Below are positions 1 through 10,482 of a stretch of DNA of 64,000 nucleotides, piece after piece. The stretch's first letter is position 1, and the number at the start of each line of letters is the position of its first letter. The position numbers and the translations under genes were made by a program. The DNA is from Suillus spraguei (taxonomy: Eukaryota > Basidiomycota > Agaricomycetes > Boletales > Suillaceae), in the NCBI GenBank assembly GCA_016800925.1, contig JABCPU010000212.1, positions 52,913 to 116,912 of the forward strand, given 5' to 3'. The notes below the pieces were generated by a model, which was given only the letters and a program-made list of their open reading frames with translations, searched no databases and was not told the origin of the DNA.

Positions 1-1255
1 TAACAAGTGCCGAGTGCCGGAACCTGACCCCCGAACCCCGAAACTTCACACTTCAAACTTCAAAATTGAAACTTGCAAAAATCTGTATCATGTAAAATTT
101 CTATTTCCTTACACAGTTCACTGAGTGTCAAGTACCAAGACCCGGGACACGAATCCCGAATTCCTGGCAGTGTAACAAGTGCCGAGTGCCGGAACCTGAC
201 CCCCGAACCCCGAAACCTCACACTTCAAACTTCAAAATCAAAATTGAAACTTGCAAAAATCTGTATCATTTAAATTTTCTATTTCCTTGCACAGTTCACC
301 AAGTGTCAAGTACCAAGACCCGGGACCCGAATCCCGAATTCCTGGCAGTGTAACAAGTGCCGAGTGCCGGAACCCGACCCCGAACTCCGAAACTTCAAAC
401 TTCAAAATTGAAACTTGCAAAAATCTGTATCATTTAAATTTCTATTTCCTTGCACAGTTCACTGAGTGTCAAGTACCAAGACCTGGGACCCGAATCCCGA
501 ATCCCTGGCAATGTAACAAGTGCCGAGTGCCAGAACCCGACCCCCGAAGCCCGAAACTTCAAACTTCACACTTCAAATTGAAACTTGCAAAATCTGTATC
601 ATGTAAATTTCTATTTCCTTCCACAGTTCACCGAGTGTCAAGTACCAAGACCCGGGACCTGATTCCCGAATTCCTGGCAGTGTAACAAGTGCGAGTGCCG
701 GAACCTGACCCCTGAACCCCGAAACTTCACACTTCAAACTTCAAAATTGAAACTTGCAAAAATCTGTATCATGTAAAATTGCTATTTTCCTTACACAGTT
801 CACTGAGTGTCAAGTAGCAAGACCCGGGACCCAAATCCCGAATTCCTGGCAGTGTAACAGTGCCGAGTGCTGGAACACAACCCCCGAACTCCGAAACTTA
901 CAACTTGAAACTTGAAACTCGCAAAGATGTCTAAGATGTAAGTTTTCTATTTCCTTATACAGTTCACCGAGTGTCAAGTACCAAGAACTGAGACCGAATC
1001 CTGAATTTCTGGCAATGTAACAAGTGCCGAGTGCCAGACCTCGAACCCCAAAACTTGAAACTTGCACAAATCTGTATCATGTAAATTTTCTATTTCCTTA
1101 TACAGTTCACCGAGTGTCAAGTACCAAAACCTGGAACCCAAATCCTGAATTCCTGGCAATGTAACAAGTGCCTCATGCCGGAACCCGAACCCTAAACCCT
1201 GAACCCCAAAATTTGAAACTTGAAACTTGAAACTTGAAACTTGAACTGTATGCCA
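1..1255. repeat. Satellite array A, ~165-178 bp units
   Basis: Seven to eight direct copies are visible. The landmark cagttcac recurs near 114, 292, 455, 624, 796, 960 and 1103, so spacing is about 143-178 bp. Each unit has a GC-rich core (gtgccgagtgccggaac followed by cccgaaccccgaaac), an AT-rich stretch (aacttgcaaaaatctgtatc, then tttctatttcctt) and a closing block (gtgtcaagtaccaagaccc, then cctggcagtgtaacaa). The copies are 80-90% alike by eye. Short open frames run through the array, but they are repeats of the same translated unit and not genes. The array continues off the left edge of the window. Confidence 0.93.
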
Positions 1256-1349
1256 GGGTTTTGGGTCCCGGGTCTCGGTAGTTCACACTTTGTGAGTTTC
1301 GAGTTTTGGGTTTCTAGTTTTGGCACTCAGCACTCAGGACTCGGTACTC
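1256..1349. repeat. Degenerate cactcag-type repeat flanking the TIR element
   Basis: A short stretch of degenerate repeats such as gcactcagcactcaggactc links array A to the inverted-repeat element. The same kind of sequence, in inverse orientation (ctgagtgctgagtgccg), flanks the right end of the element near 2512-2530. This blurs the exact element boundary. Confidence 0.6.
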
Positions 1350-2514
1350 AGTGATTCAATAATTTTGCTTCTGGCAGAGGTAACATTCATTGAAAAAAAT
1401 TGTATATACATCTATCACTATGCAATTATGTCCACCTCCTCACAAGACCCTTTAACCTTCACCTCAACATCCAGTTCAATCTCGACCATCTTATCATGGA
1501 TGCCCTCTGTTGCTCCTCATCATTTTTAAAGTTTTTCAATGTCTTATCATTGCATAAATGGCCAGTCCTGCTCAGACATCAACAGTAGTACACTCCCACA
1601 TGTGTCATATGCAAAGGATCAGTTGTATATAGGCCACAAATCTGATATGTCATGTACAGGGATATTTCTACTGATAAGAAGCCTACATAATAATCAAGCT
1701 TGTGATAAGTGATCTGATGCGTGATTTACCTCTCATATATGTCCCTAATGATGTATTTGAAGTTTTAGAAAGATCCATGAAGGACTGACTGAATGATAAG
1801 TAAAATGACATATGTGTGAAAAGTGACAATTGACATCTTTTTACACAAAGTCACATTTATATATGGTACAGTTTAAATATTTCATTCAAAATATGTAAGA
1901 TACATGTTAGACTACTAAAGGAACCTATACTGCATATTGCCCTGAGGTTGGAGGGTGGTGGAAGGGATGTGGTGTATATCTCAGTTGACCCAGCGTCAAA
2001 GTCCTACAACTGCCCAACTGACCATTTTCGATATTTTGGGACTTTGAACTTTCCCACAGTCAATTTCTTATCTATTTCACTCCATCAGCACTCAATTCTT
2101 GTTGGATGGTTTTATAAATTTAGATATATCATAGTGAATGTATTTTAAATCTACTCCAGGTGTCTGATTAATAAACTTTGATGTTTTGAAAGTATGGGCT
2201 CCTTATCAGTAGAAATAGTAAGCATTCACACTAGTTTCAAAACTCCGGCCTATTTTAAGCTGATCCTTGTCATACAAAGCAAGTATATATGGTATTATAA
2301 TGATATATGAAGAGGCTGTATTATTTATGCAAGAGTAAGATACTGAAAACATCAAAAGTGTGAGAAATGCGACTTTCTATGTTTTTGTTCTTGGATGTTG
2401 AGGTGAAGGTTAAAGGGTCTTGTGAGGAGGTTGGCATAATTTCATAGTAATTGATGTATATACAATTTTTTTCAATGAATGTTACCTCTGCCAGAAGCAA
2501 ATTATTGAATCACT
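1350..2514. mobile_element. 1.16 kb element with ~124 bp terminal inverted repeats (MITE-like)
   Basis: The left end (1350-1473, starting gtgattcaataattttgctt and ending cctcaacatcca) is matched by the reverse complement of the right end (2392-2514) over about 124 bp with few differences. The shared inner block includes ggcagaggtaacattcattg and caagaccctttaaccttcac. The interior is AT-rich and shows no transposase-like open frame; the longest frames (about 60-70 codons) resemble no known protein. Long TIRs with a non-coding interior suggest a non-autonomous DNA transposon. No clear target-site duplication could be read because both flanks are made of cactcag repeats. Confidence 0.8.
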
Positions 2515-3379
2515 GAGTGCTGAGTGCCGAAACTCAAAACTGTTATGGCCATGCAAAACCAGAGGCAATTCAGAAGTTCCAGCTTTGCATGGGGTCGTAC
2601 TGGAGGGTCATACTAATTCATGGGGGCTTGGCCTCAGCTTGTGGGCTGTGCCCCTTGCCTGAGTACATGCCCCTAATTTCATATGAAGTCCAAAGAGGAG
2701 TTCTTGTGAAGTCCGAGGGAGAACCTTGGAGGAACTCTTGGGCTGGATTGCTCCATAGAGCGCCAATAAACTTCTGGAGAAGTGTAGAAAACTATGCCGC
2801 AGGTAGGCGGAGATAGAGGTAAGACTACTGGGACAAGTCCCAAGTAGAATGGGTGAAGGGAAGACCACTGGATGAAGTCTAGGGCAGGATTGGAGCAAGG
2901 CTCCAGGGGGAAATATGATCCACAGGAGGTCAAGGATAGGATAGGACAGGACAAGAGGTCCGGAGATAGGAGGTCCGGAGGATGAGGAGTGGAGGAACAC
3001 AGAAATGGAGGAGTGGAGGAGTGGAGAAACAGAGGAGCGGAGCTCTGTGGATTTGGGGGGAAGTATTGCCCTACTATGGAGGAGTAGGTCCGGAGATTAT
3101 GTAAGGAAGGTACAGGCTACTACGGATGAAGTCCGGAGTAGAAACAAACAGAGGAAGACTACCAAAGGTAGAGCTGGAGGTGAACAGAGATAAAGACTGG
3201 AGTTCGGACAAAGTTCGGAAAGTATAATATAACAAAGGGTCAAAGGTCGGCCTAGGAATACTAATTTTACATGATATACATTTTTGCGAGTTTCTGTCAC
3301 ATACCATATTTCACACCCCATCTCCACTATGATCTCTGGCCCTGATCTCCATATTTCCGGACCTCTGGACCTCCACAGC
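2515..3379. other. Non-coding purine-rich spacer between element and inverted satellite
   Basis: No recognisable gene was seen. From about 2810 to 3200 the plus strand is strongly purine-rich, with many variants of ggagg, gtccgga and agtggaggag. Open frames on either strand here are low-complexity and resemble no known protein. Confidence 0.6.
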
Positions 3380-3690
3380 TAGCCTGCCAACCCTAAATTT
3401 GGGATTTGGGTCTCAGGTCTTGGTACTCAACACTCGGTGAACTGTGTAAGGAAATAGAAATTGTACATGATACAGATGTTTGCGAGTTTTGAAATTTCAA
3501 GTTTTGGGTCTCGGGCTTCGGCACTCAGCACTCAGCACTCAGCACTCAGCACTTCATACATTGCCAGGAATTCAGGATTTGGGTCTCAGGTCTTGTTACT
3601 TGACAATTGGTGAACTGTGTAAGGAAATAGAAAATTTACATGATATACATTTTGTGAGTTTCAAGTTTTAAATGTGTGGATCAAATTCCT
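3380..3690. repeat. Two satellite A units in inverted orientation
   Basis: The block ggtgaactgtgtaaggaaat is the reverse complement of the array A landmark and occurs near 3436 and 3611. It is followed by the reverse complement of the AT-rich segment (acatgatacagatgtttgcg). Together with array A at 1-1255 this makes an inverted arrangement around the central 2.1 kb that carries the TIR element. Confidence 0.85.
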
Positions 3691-5228
3691 TTTATTGTCT
3701 CACATTTTTCTGAGTCCCGAGTGCAGAATCACAAGTGCCAAACCTCGAAATTGTGGACTACCAGATGTCAGAGTTCGGGGTTCAGCACTAAAAATGTGTG
3801 GGTCAAAGTCTTTTTATTGCCTCACATTGATTCACACATTTTGAGTGCCGAACCCTGAACCCCGGCACCTGGCACTCAGGACTCGACACAAAATGTAAAG
3901 AATTTAAAACCTATCTGTTGAGTCACCTTGTGCCGGGTGCCGGGTAACAATGTGAAACATATCAATCCATACATCTTAAGTGCCGAACCCCGAACCCCGG
4001 CACCTGGGACTCGGGACTCATCACCATGTGAAAAATATTGATCTACATATTTTAAGTGCTGAACCCCAACCCCTGGCACCCGGGACTTAGAACAATGTGA
4101 GGCAATACAGAGATATTGATTCACACATATTGAGTGCCAAACCCCGAACTCTGGCACCCGGCACTCAGGACTCGGGCCTTGGGACTCATAACAATGTGAA
4201 AGATATCAATGCACATATTTAGACACCAAACCCTGAACTCCGGCACCCGGCAGTCGGGAATCGGGACTCAGCCCTCATAACAATGTGAGAGATATTGATC
4301 CACATATTTTAACACCGAACCCCGAACCCCAGCACCTGGGAGTTAGAACAATGTGAGGCAATCCAAAGATATTGATTTACACATGTTGAGTGCCGAACCC
4401 CAAACTCCGGCACCCGGCACTCGGGGATCAGGATTCGGACTCATAACAATGTGAAAGATATCGATCCACATATTTTATGTGCTGAACCCTGAACTCCAGC
4501 ACCCGGGAGTTAAACAATGTGAGGCAATACACAGATATTGATTTACACATGTTGAGTGCCAAACCCTGAACTCCGGCACCTGGCACTCGGGACTCAGGCC
4601 TTGGAACTTATAACAATGTGAAAGATGTCGATGCACATATTCTATCACCGAACCCCAAACCCGGCACCCGGGAGTTAGAAATATGTGAGGCAATACAAAG
4701 ATATTGATTTACACGTGTGGAGTGCTGAACCCCGAACTTCGGCACCTGGCAGTTGGGAATCTGGACTCGGGACTCATAACCATGTGAAAGATATTGATCC
4801 ACATATTTAACCACCCAACCCCGAACCCCAGCACCCGGGAGTGAGAACAATGTGAGTCAATACAAAGATATTGATGTACACATGTTGAATGCCAAACCCC
4901 GAACTCCGGCACCCGACACTCGGGACTCGGGACTTGATACTCATAACAATGAGACAGATATCGATCCACATATTTTAACACCGAACCCCGAACACCGCCA
5001 CCCATGAGTTAGAACCATGTGAGGCAATACAAAGTTGAGTCCCAAATTACGATCACTGAGTGCCGGGTTACCATGTGAGGCAATACAAAGATATTGATTT
5101 ACACATGTTGAGTGCTGAACCCCGCACTCCGGCACCTGGGAGTTAGCACAATGTGAGGCAATACCATGATATTGATTTACACATGTTGAGTGCCGAACCC
5201 CAAGTGCCGGAGCTCGGGGTTTGGCAGT

Positions 5229-5625
5229 CAAAACAATGTGAGGCAATACCATAATATTGATTTACACATGTTGAGTGCTGAACCCCGAGTGCCGGAGCTC
5301 GGGGTTCGGCAGTCAAAACAATGTGAAAGACCTCGATCCACATATTTTATGTGCCGAACCCCGAACTCTGGCACTCGGGACTTCCAAGCTCCAGCACCCG
5401 GGAGTTAGCACAATGTGAGGCAATACCATGATATTGATTTACACAAGTTGAGTGCCGATCCCCGAGTGCTGAGTCCTGAGTGCCGGAGTTCGGGGTTGGC
5501 ACATAAAATATGTGGATTGAGGTCTTTCACATTGTTTTGACTGCCGAACCCCGAGCTCCGGCACTCGGGGTTCGGCACTCAACATGTGTAAATCAATATT
5601 ATGGTATTGCCTCACATTGTGCTAA
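5229..5625. repeat. Large imperfect palindrome, ~150 bp arms
   Basis: The left arm (about 5229-5388) reads through a type b spacer, a self-complementary core and a type a spacer. The right arm (about 5466-5625) is its reverse complement with few differences, for example aaaacaatgtgaaagacctc against gaggtctttcacattgtttt. The centre is a spacer of roughly 80-100 bp that holds a further partial repeat copy. Within each arm the core ccgaaccccgagtgccgg / agctcggggttcgg is itself a hairpin of about 35 bp. Confidence 0.85.
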
Positions 5626-5779
5626 CTCCCGGGTGCCGGAGCTCGGAAGTCCCGAGTCCCGAGTGCCGGCTCGGGGTTCGGCAGTCAAAACAATGTGAAA
5701 GACCTCGATCCACATATTTTATGTGCCGAACCCCGAACTCCGGCACTCGGGACTCAGGACTTCCGAGCTCCGGCACCCG

Positions 5780-5935
5780 GGAGTTAGCACAATGTGAGGC
5801 AATACCATAATATTGATTTACACATGTTGAGTGCCGAACCCCGAGCTCCGGCACCCGGCACTCGGGGATCGGCACTCAACTTGTGTAAATCAATATCATG
5901 GTATTGCCTCACATTGTGCTAACTCCCGGGTGCCA
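5780..5935. repeat. Second palindrome in satellite B, ~65-70 bp arms
   Basis: The sequence gttagcacaatgtgaggcaa ... acacatgttgagtgccg on the left is answered by cggcactcaacttgtgtaaa ... ttgcctcacattgtgctaac on the right. The centre lies near 5855 with a short GC-rich spacer. Further orientation switches occur near 5640 and 6195. Confidence 0.82.
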
Positions 5936-6745
5936 GAGCTTGGAAGTCCTGAGTCCTGAGTGCCGGAGTTCGGGGTTCAGCACATAAAATATGTGGATTG
6001 AGGTCTTTCACATTGTTTTGACTGCCGAACCCTGAGCTCCGGCACTCGGGGTTCGGCACTCAACATGTGTAAATCAATATCATGGTATTGCCTCACATTG
6101 TGCTAATTCCCGGGTGCCGGAGCTCGGGGTTCGGCACTCAACATGTGTAAATCAATATCATGGTATTGCCTCACATTGTGCTAACTCCCGGGTGCCGGAG
6201 CTCGGGGTTCGGCACTCAAAACAATGTGAAAGACCTCAATCCACATATTTTATGTGCCGAACCCCGAACTCCGGCACCCGGCAATCGGGACTCGGGACTT
6301 GGTACTCATAACAATGTGAATGATATCGATCCACATATTTTAACACCGAACCCCAAACCCCGCCACCTGCGAGTTACAACTATGTGAGGCAATACAAAGA
6401 TATTGATTTACACATGTTGAGTGCCGAACCCCGAGCTCCGGCACCTGGGAGTTAGCACAATGTGAGGCAATACCATGATATTGATTTACACATGTTGAGT
6501 GCCGAACCCCGAGTGCCGGAGCTCGGGGTTCGGCAGTCAAAACAATGTGAAAGACCTCAATCCACATATTTTATGTGCCAAACCCCGAACTCCGGCACCC
6601 GGCACTCGGGACTTGGGACTTGGTACTCATAATGTGAAAGATCTTGATCAACATATTGTCAGTGCTGAACCCTGAACCCCGGCACCCAGCACTCGGGACT
6701 CGGGACTCAGAACAATGTGAGGCAATAGACACCTATTGATCCACA

Positions 6746-7260
6746 CATTCTAAGTGCCGAACTCCGAACTCCGAAATCTGGTAGTCTACTATTTAGGGGT
6801 TTGCAGTTCGGTACTCGGGCTTTTGCACTTGAGACCAAAAACAATGTTAGGCAATAAAATGACTTTGATCCACACATTTTTGGTAGATATCTTTTTCATC
6901 TCAAATCTTGAATCTCGAGTGCCGAACCCCGAATCCCGAAATCTGGTAGTCTACAATTTCGGGGTCCGGTCCTCGGGACTCAGACACATGTCAGGCAACA
7001 ACAAAACTTTGATCCACACATTTTTGGTAGATGTCTGTTTTGTCTCGAATCTCGAGTTTCTAGTTTCTAGTTTCGGTACTCTGCACCCGCACCCGGCACT
7101 CGGCACTAGATGACTCCACACATGGACTTTAAATCTTTCACCTTGTGTGCTGTGTTTCGGGTGTCCGGGTATCTGGAATTCAGGAAATCTCTAGTTTGAA
7201 TCTCCAGTTTCGAGTTCCTGGATTCGGGACTTGGCACCCGGCACCCGGCACCTCAATTAT
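6746..7260. repeat. Satellite-like array C, about three diverged ~145 bp units
   Basis: Two clear copies contain ctttgatccacacatttttg followed by gtagat(a/g)tct, near 6862 and 7007, each followed by a core resembling arrays A and B (cgagtgccgaaccccgaatc). A degenerate tail of gcacccggcactcggcact motifs runs to about 7255. No gene was seen. Confidence 0.75.
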
Positions 7261-7417
7261 CGATGAATGTCAGACATGATGAATTCAGGTTTTTGTGCTT
7301 CAGGGTTTAGATTTTGGTGGTCGATGGTAGGTATATGCACTCATAGGGTGCATGTATCCTATGTGTTTGATTCTCTGGTGGCTACATCAGCTGTATGTCT
7401 TTATGATACATATCTAG

Positions 7418-7930
7418 GCCCACCCGTATATGTAATATATTTTACCTCGGCCCACCCGTCTATGTAAAATTCCCCCACGTCGGCCCACCCGTCTATGCAA
7501 TAAATATTTTACTGCACCCTCGGCCCACCCATCTATGTAATACACCCCACGTCGGCCTACCCGTATATGTAATATTCTCTCCCCTCGGCCCACCCGTATA
7601 TGTAATATTCTCTCACCTCGGCCCACCCGTATATGTAATATTCTCTTACCTCGGCCCACCCGTCTATGCAATAATATTTGCCTTGCATCTCTCTTCAGCC
7701 CAGCTGTCTATAATATCCTACTCTACATACTACCCAGATGGGCCCACCCATCTCTGTCGGGGATGATATCCCCCTGGCCCATCCGTCAACATCAGAAATC
7801 ATGTTTCCCTCGGCCCACCCGTCTCTCCCACAAATACAAGTCTCCCGGCCCACCCGTCTCCATCGGAAATAATTTTCCCCCCGGCCCATCCGTCAACATC
7901 GAGGATATACATAACCTCGGCCCATGGTCC
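7418..7930. repeat. Short tandem array with GGCCCACCCGT core, ~31-43 bp spacing
   Basis: The motif ggcccacccg(t/a) or a close variant occurs near 7418, 7449, 7482, 7522, 7553, 7587, 7620, 7653, 7698, 7741, 7776, 7812 and onward to about 7920. The first eight copies share the spacer type tatatgtaatattctct. Copies after about 7700 have other spacers with ccccggcccatccgtcaac-like text. The spacing is too regular for chance but varies by copy. Spacers are related to each other, so this is a minisatellite and not a CRISPR array. Confidence 0.88.
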
Positions 7931-8003
7931 GCTGGCCCATCTTTGACGGGATATTATGTGGGTCGGGTGACCCGTATAGTACGGAGTTTGTCACTGAAGG
8001 GGC

Positions 8004-9659
8004 TCAGTCTAAAGCAGCACCGAGGTGCGTGAGAATATGGAAAGACTCAAGATGTGCTGTCGGGGCTGAAGTTTTGGTATAATCTTGCCCCAAGACGGCG
8101 GAATATCCATAGCAGACATAATGTGCCTTAATACGTACAGGTCTCCCTTCCTGATCACACTTAAGCTTGAAAATTGGTCGACCACGCATAATTTTGCAAC
8201 CCATGGGTACCGAAGATTGTGGTACAAGGTTAAAAACACCCAAGTTGTGCAGGGAAGTGAACTCCTCCTGCAGGGCCTTGGTCCACTCTAGGGCATGGTC
8301 AGAGTTCATAGTGTCAGCATAAGTGACGGGGTCGTCTGGGAATTCAGTGTCAAGATGGTTGGGGATCATGGCAAAGAGGTCCACAAAATGATGTAGCTCC
8401 TCCTCAGAGATGAGGGTAGCCAGAGTATCTGCAACAGAAGTAGGGTTGGGTGAGAGAGCCTGTATATGGTCCTTTGCCGTGAGTGATGCCAGGATGGCTC
8501 TTTGGGCCACTGAAATGTAAGGTTTACCATCAATAGCACATTGGCATTCGGAGGGCACAGTGGTGTGAGAAGAACAGTGAGGTGGGAGTGCATGTGGGAT
8601 GCTGGCAGCCGGAACACTGGTGGGTGAAGGAGTGGTAGCAGGTGATGCTAATGGTAAAGGTGAAGTGGAGGGCAGAGGTGAGCCAGCTTGGTGTGACTCG
8701 ATAAAAGACACATGATATGACACAAAAACCTTGTGAGTGACACGATGGTAGCATCGGTAGGACTTGAAGTCGAGAGAGTACCCAATAAGCACACACTCAA
8801 CAGAGCGATTGTAAACTTTGGGGTTGTGATGATTCTGGATAAGAACAAAAGCATGGCAATTGATCTCACAGAGATGAGATAGATCAGGCTTTGTACCTGT
8901 CCATCGTTCAAATGGGGTGTGTCCAGCTTGAGAAAACACAGGCATACAATTAGAGAGGTAGCACGTGGTTAGGATGAACTCATCCCATCGGTTAATAGGT
9001 ACATTGCAGGCGGAGCACATTGCACGGGCCTTACCCATCAATGTATGATGGAGACATTCAACCCTACCATTCTGTGCTGAGGTGTAAGGAGCAGTGAATT
9101 GATGCTGTGTGCCACGAGAGAGTAGCCATTCCCACATTGAGTTGGACTTACGTTCGCCATTGTCAGAACGATAGATCCTGACTTTCAGATCAGTCTCAAG
9201 TTCTCGTGCGCGTTCCCAGGCTTGAAGGGCAGAAAAAGCATCAGACTTAGCAGCAAGAGGGATAGTCCAGGCATAGGAAGAAAAGTCATCAATGATATCC
9301 ATGACGTATTTGTTACCAGAAGCCGACAAAGTATTGGGGTGTTCCATCAAGTCTATGTGCACAATTCCGAGCTTCCTAGTAGCCTTACTCCCTACATGAG
9401 CCTTTGGGATGCTAGTCCTGGTCTGTTTGCCAAGGATGCAATCATCACATTTGGGAGGCTCAGCAGAAAGAGTGATAGGCATACCAGTTGCATTATCAGA
9501 GCATGCAAGATCATATACGGCGCAGTAATGTGCATGTCCAAGATGGCGGTGCCAAGTTTGGAAGGTGGGGAGTTGTTGAGAGATATATGCATGCTCAGCG
9601 GACAACTGGCTGCCAGACAGGGCATACAGACGGCAGGATGTCAATGAGCCAGATAGCAT
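8004..9659 (-). pseudogene. Copia integrase and N-terminal reverse transcriptase (truncated pol)
   Basis: A frame of about 550 residues opens with the GAG-pre-integrase HxxxxH motif (TWHRHLGHAHY) and a paired-cysteine motif (CDDCILGKQTR). It continues with the integrase core: IVHIDLMEH, a central D in MDIIDDFSSYAW, and GRVECLHHTLMGKA at the position of the catalytic Glu block. A Ser/Pro-rich linker then leads to the Copia RT start (ALEWTKALQEEFTSLHNLGV, then KLKCDQEGRPVRIKAHYV). The frame stops inside the RT fingers, before the YVDD active site. Canonical residues already differ (SDNGERKS where SDNGGEF is usual; YVCYGYS where VAKGFSQ is usual). It is therefore taken as inactive. Confidence 0.88.
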
Positions 9660-10199
9660 ACGAGCACCACTGTGGGCCTGTACCCAACAGTTGGTGGCGT
9701 CAAAGGAGGTGACACATCAATGGGCCATACAGAAAGAGGACATGGAGATGAGGCGCACAGTAGCGGTGGGGATGAAAAGGACATTGTCCATGGTGATGTG
9801 AATCCCTTTAGCGACGATGAGATGAATGGTGCTGACGCCAATGGCCTGAATGGAAGAGCCTCCTACACCATTAACAGTGCAAGGAGCAATGGGGCGCAGG
9901 CTGTAGAAGTCAGCCTCAGAGTTGCTAATGTGGACAGATGCGCCACTGTCAAGGAAGAACAGCACAACTGAGGGGTCCATGACAGTGCGAGTGTGTTGGT
10001 TAGGGGCCTTGTAAGTGATACCTGCAAAGTCAACAGGCTGTGAGCATTGGCGCCAGTCAAGGCTGGCCTGAAGAGGTTCGATGGCCACAAGGAGAGCCAT
10101 GTACTCATCTGCATCAGATGCAGATAAGTCATGAATGAAGGTGGGCATGATGGTATCACTGGCAAGGCCAGCAAACTCTTGAGATGCAATGGCAGGCAC
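9660..10199 (-). pseudogene. Copia aspartic protease region
   Basis: The minus-strand frame at 9717-10199 contains the retropepsin signature FFLDSGASVHISNS, followed by VNGVGGSSIQAIG and DNVLFIPTATVRLISMSS, the usual link from protease to the GAG-pre-integrase domain. The frame is lost between about 9717 and 9660, just before the integrase frame begins, so the original polyprotein is broken here. Upstream, a single in-frame TGA at about 10209-10211 separates it from the CCHC segment. Confidence 0.85.
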
Positions 10200-10208
10200 T
10201 GGACCGGG

Positions 10209-10482
10209 TCATGGGTCAGAGGCGACATAGATGGCCTCACATGTCTCACTGTCAAGGAGGTAGGCTCTGCTGCTAGTGTCATAACATAGTCTGCCAGGTT
10301 TGCCCGTGGCAGCAGTCGGCTTAGGAGGTTTGTGGGGTGTGGTGCCTTTATTGGATTCATGTGCAGCACACTTGTTGGCAAGCACCTCATCACGCTTGCC
10401 TTCCATCGCACCTCCCCTACCAAAACAGTCCTTGATGGTATGTCCTGTCTTACCGCAATTGCCACACATGTTAGCGACCTAG
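10209..10482 (-). pseudogene. Copia CCHC zinc-knuckle segment
   Basis: The minus-strand frame begins MCGNCGKTGHTIKDC, a textbook C-x2-C-x4-H-x4-C knuckle, and runs to a TGA at 10209-10211. After that stop the same frame continues into the protease region, so one nonsense codon separates the two. The gag sequence expected just before the knuckle is absent. The neighbouring sequence at about 10483-12592 is foreign to the element. Confidence 0.82.

Larger units (their letters stand above)
3691..6745. repeat. Satellite array B, composite ~165 bp units with two alternating spacers
   Basis: A GC-rich core (gtgccgaaccccgaactccg, then gcacccggcactcggg) alternates with two AT-rich spacers. Type a contains aatgtgaaagatatcgatcc and acatatttta; type b contains aatgtgaggcaatacaaag and gatttacacatgttgag. 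Types a and b alternate near 4350, 4449, 4513, 4616, 4685, 4783, 4850 and 4945, giving a composite period of about 165-170 bp. From about 5.2 kb the units change orientation several times. The many overlapping frames in this array translate to the same repeated peptide and are not genes. Confidence 0.92.

Noticed and set aside
3876..6567. Many open frames of 60-103 codons in satellite B on both strands, with repeated peptides such as CVNQYLCIASH
   Set aside because: All are translations of the same repeat unit in shifting frames. There are no splice signals, no domain, and the sequence is explained by the satellite.
7418..7930. CRISPR-like regular spacing of a conserved word
   Set aside because: The spacers are related to each other, the core is only ~10 bp, the sequence is eukaryotic, and there are no cas genes. 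It is a minisatellite.
1..7930. Telomere or true chromosome end
   Set aside because: No TTAGGG-type repeats were seen, and satellites alone do not prove a chromosome end.
9222..9647. 141-codon plus-strand frame
   Set aside because: It is antisense to the Copia integrase, which has clear motifs on the minus strand.
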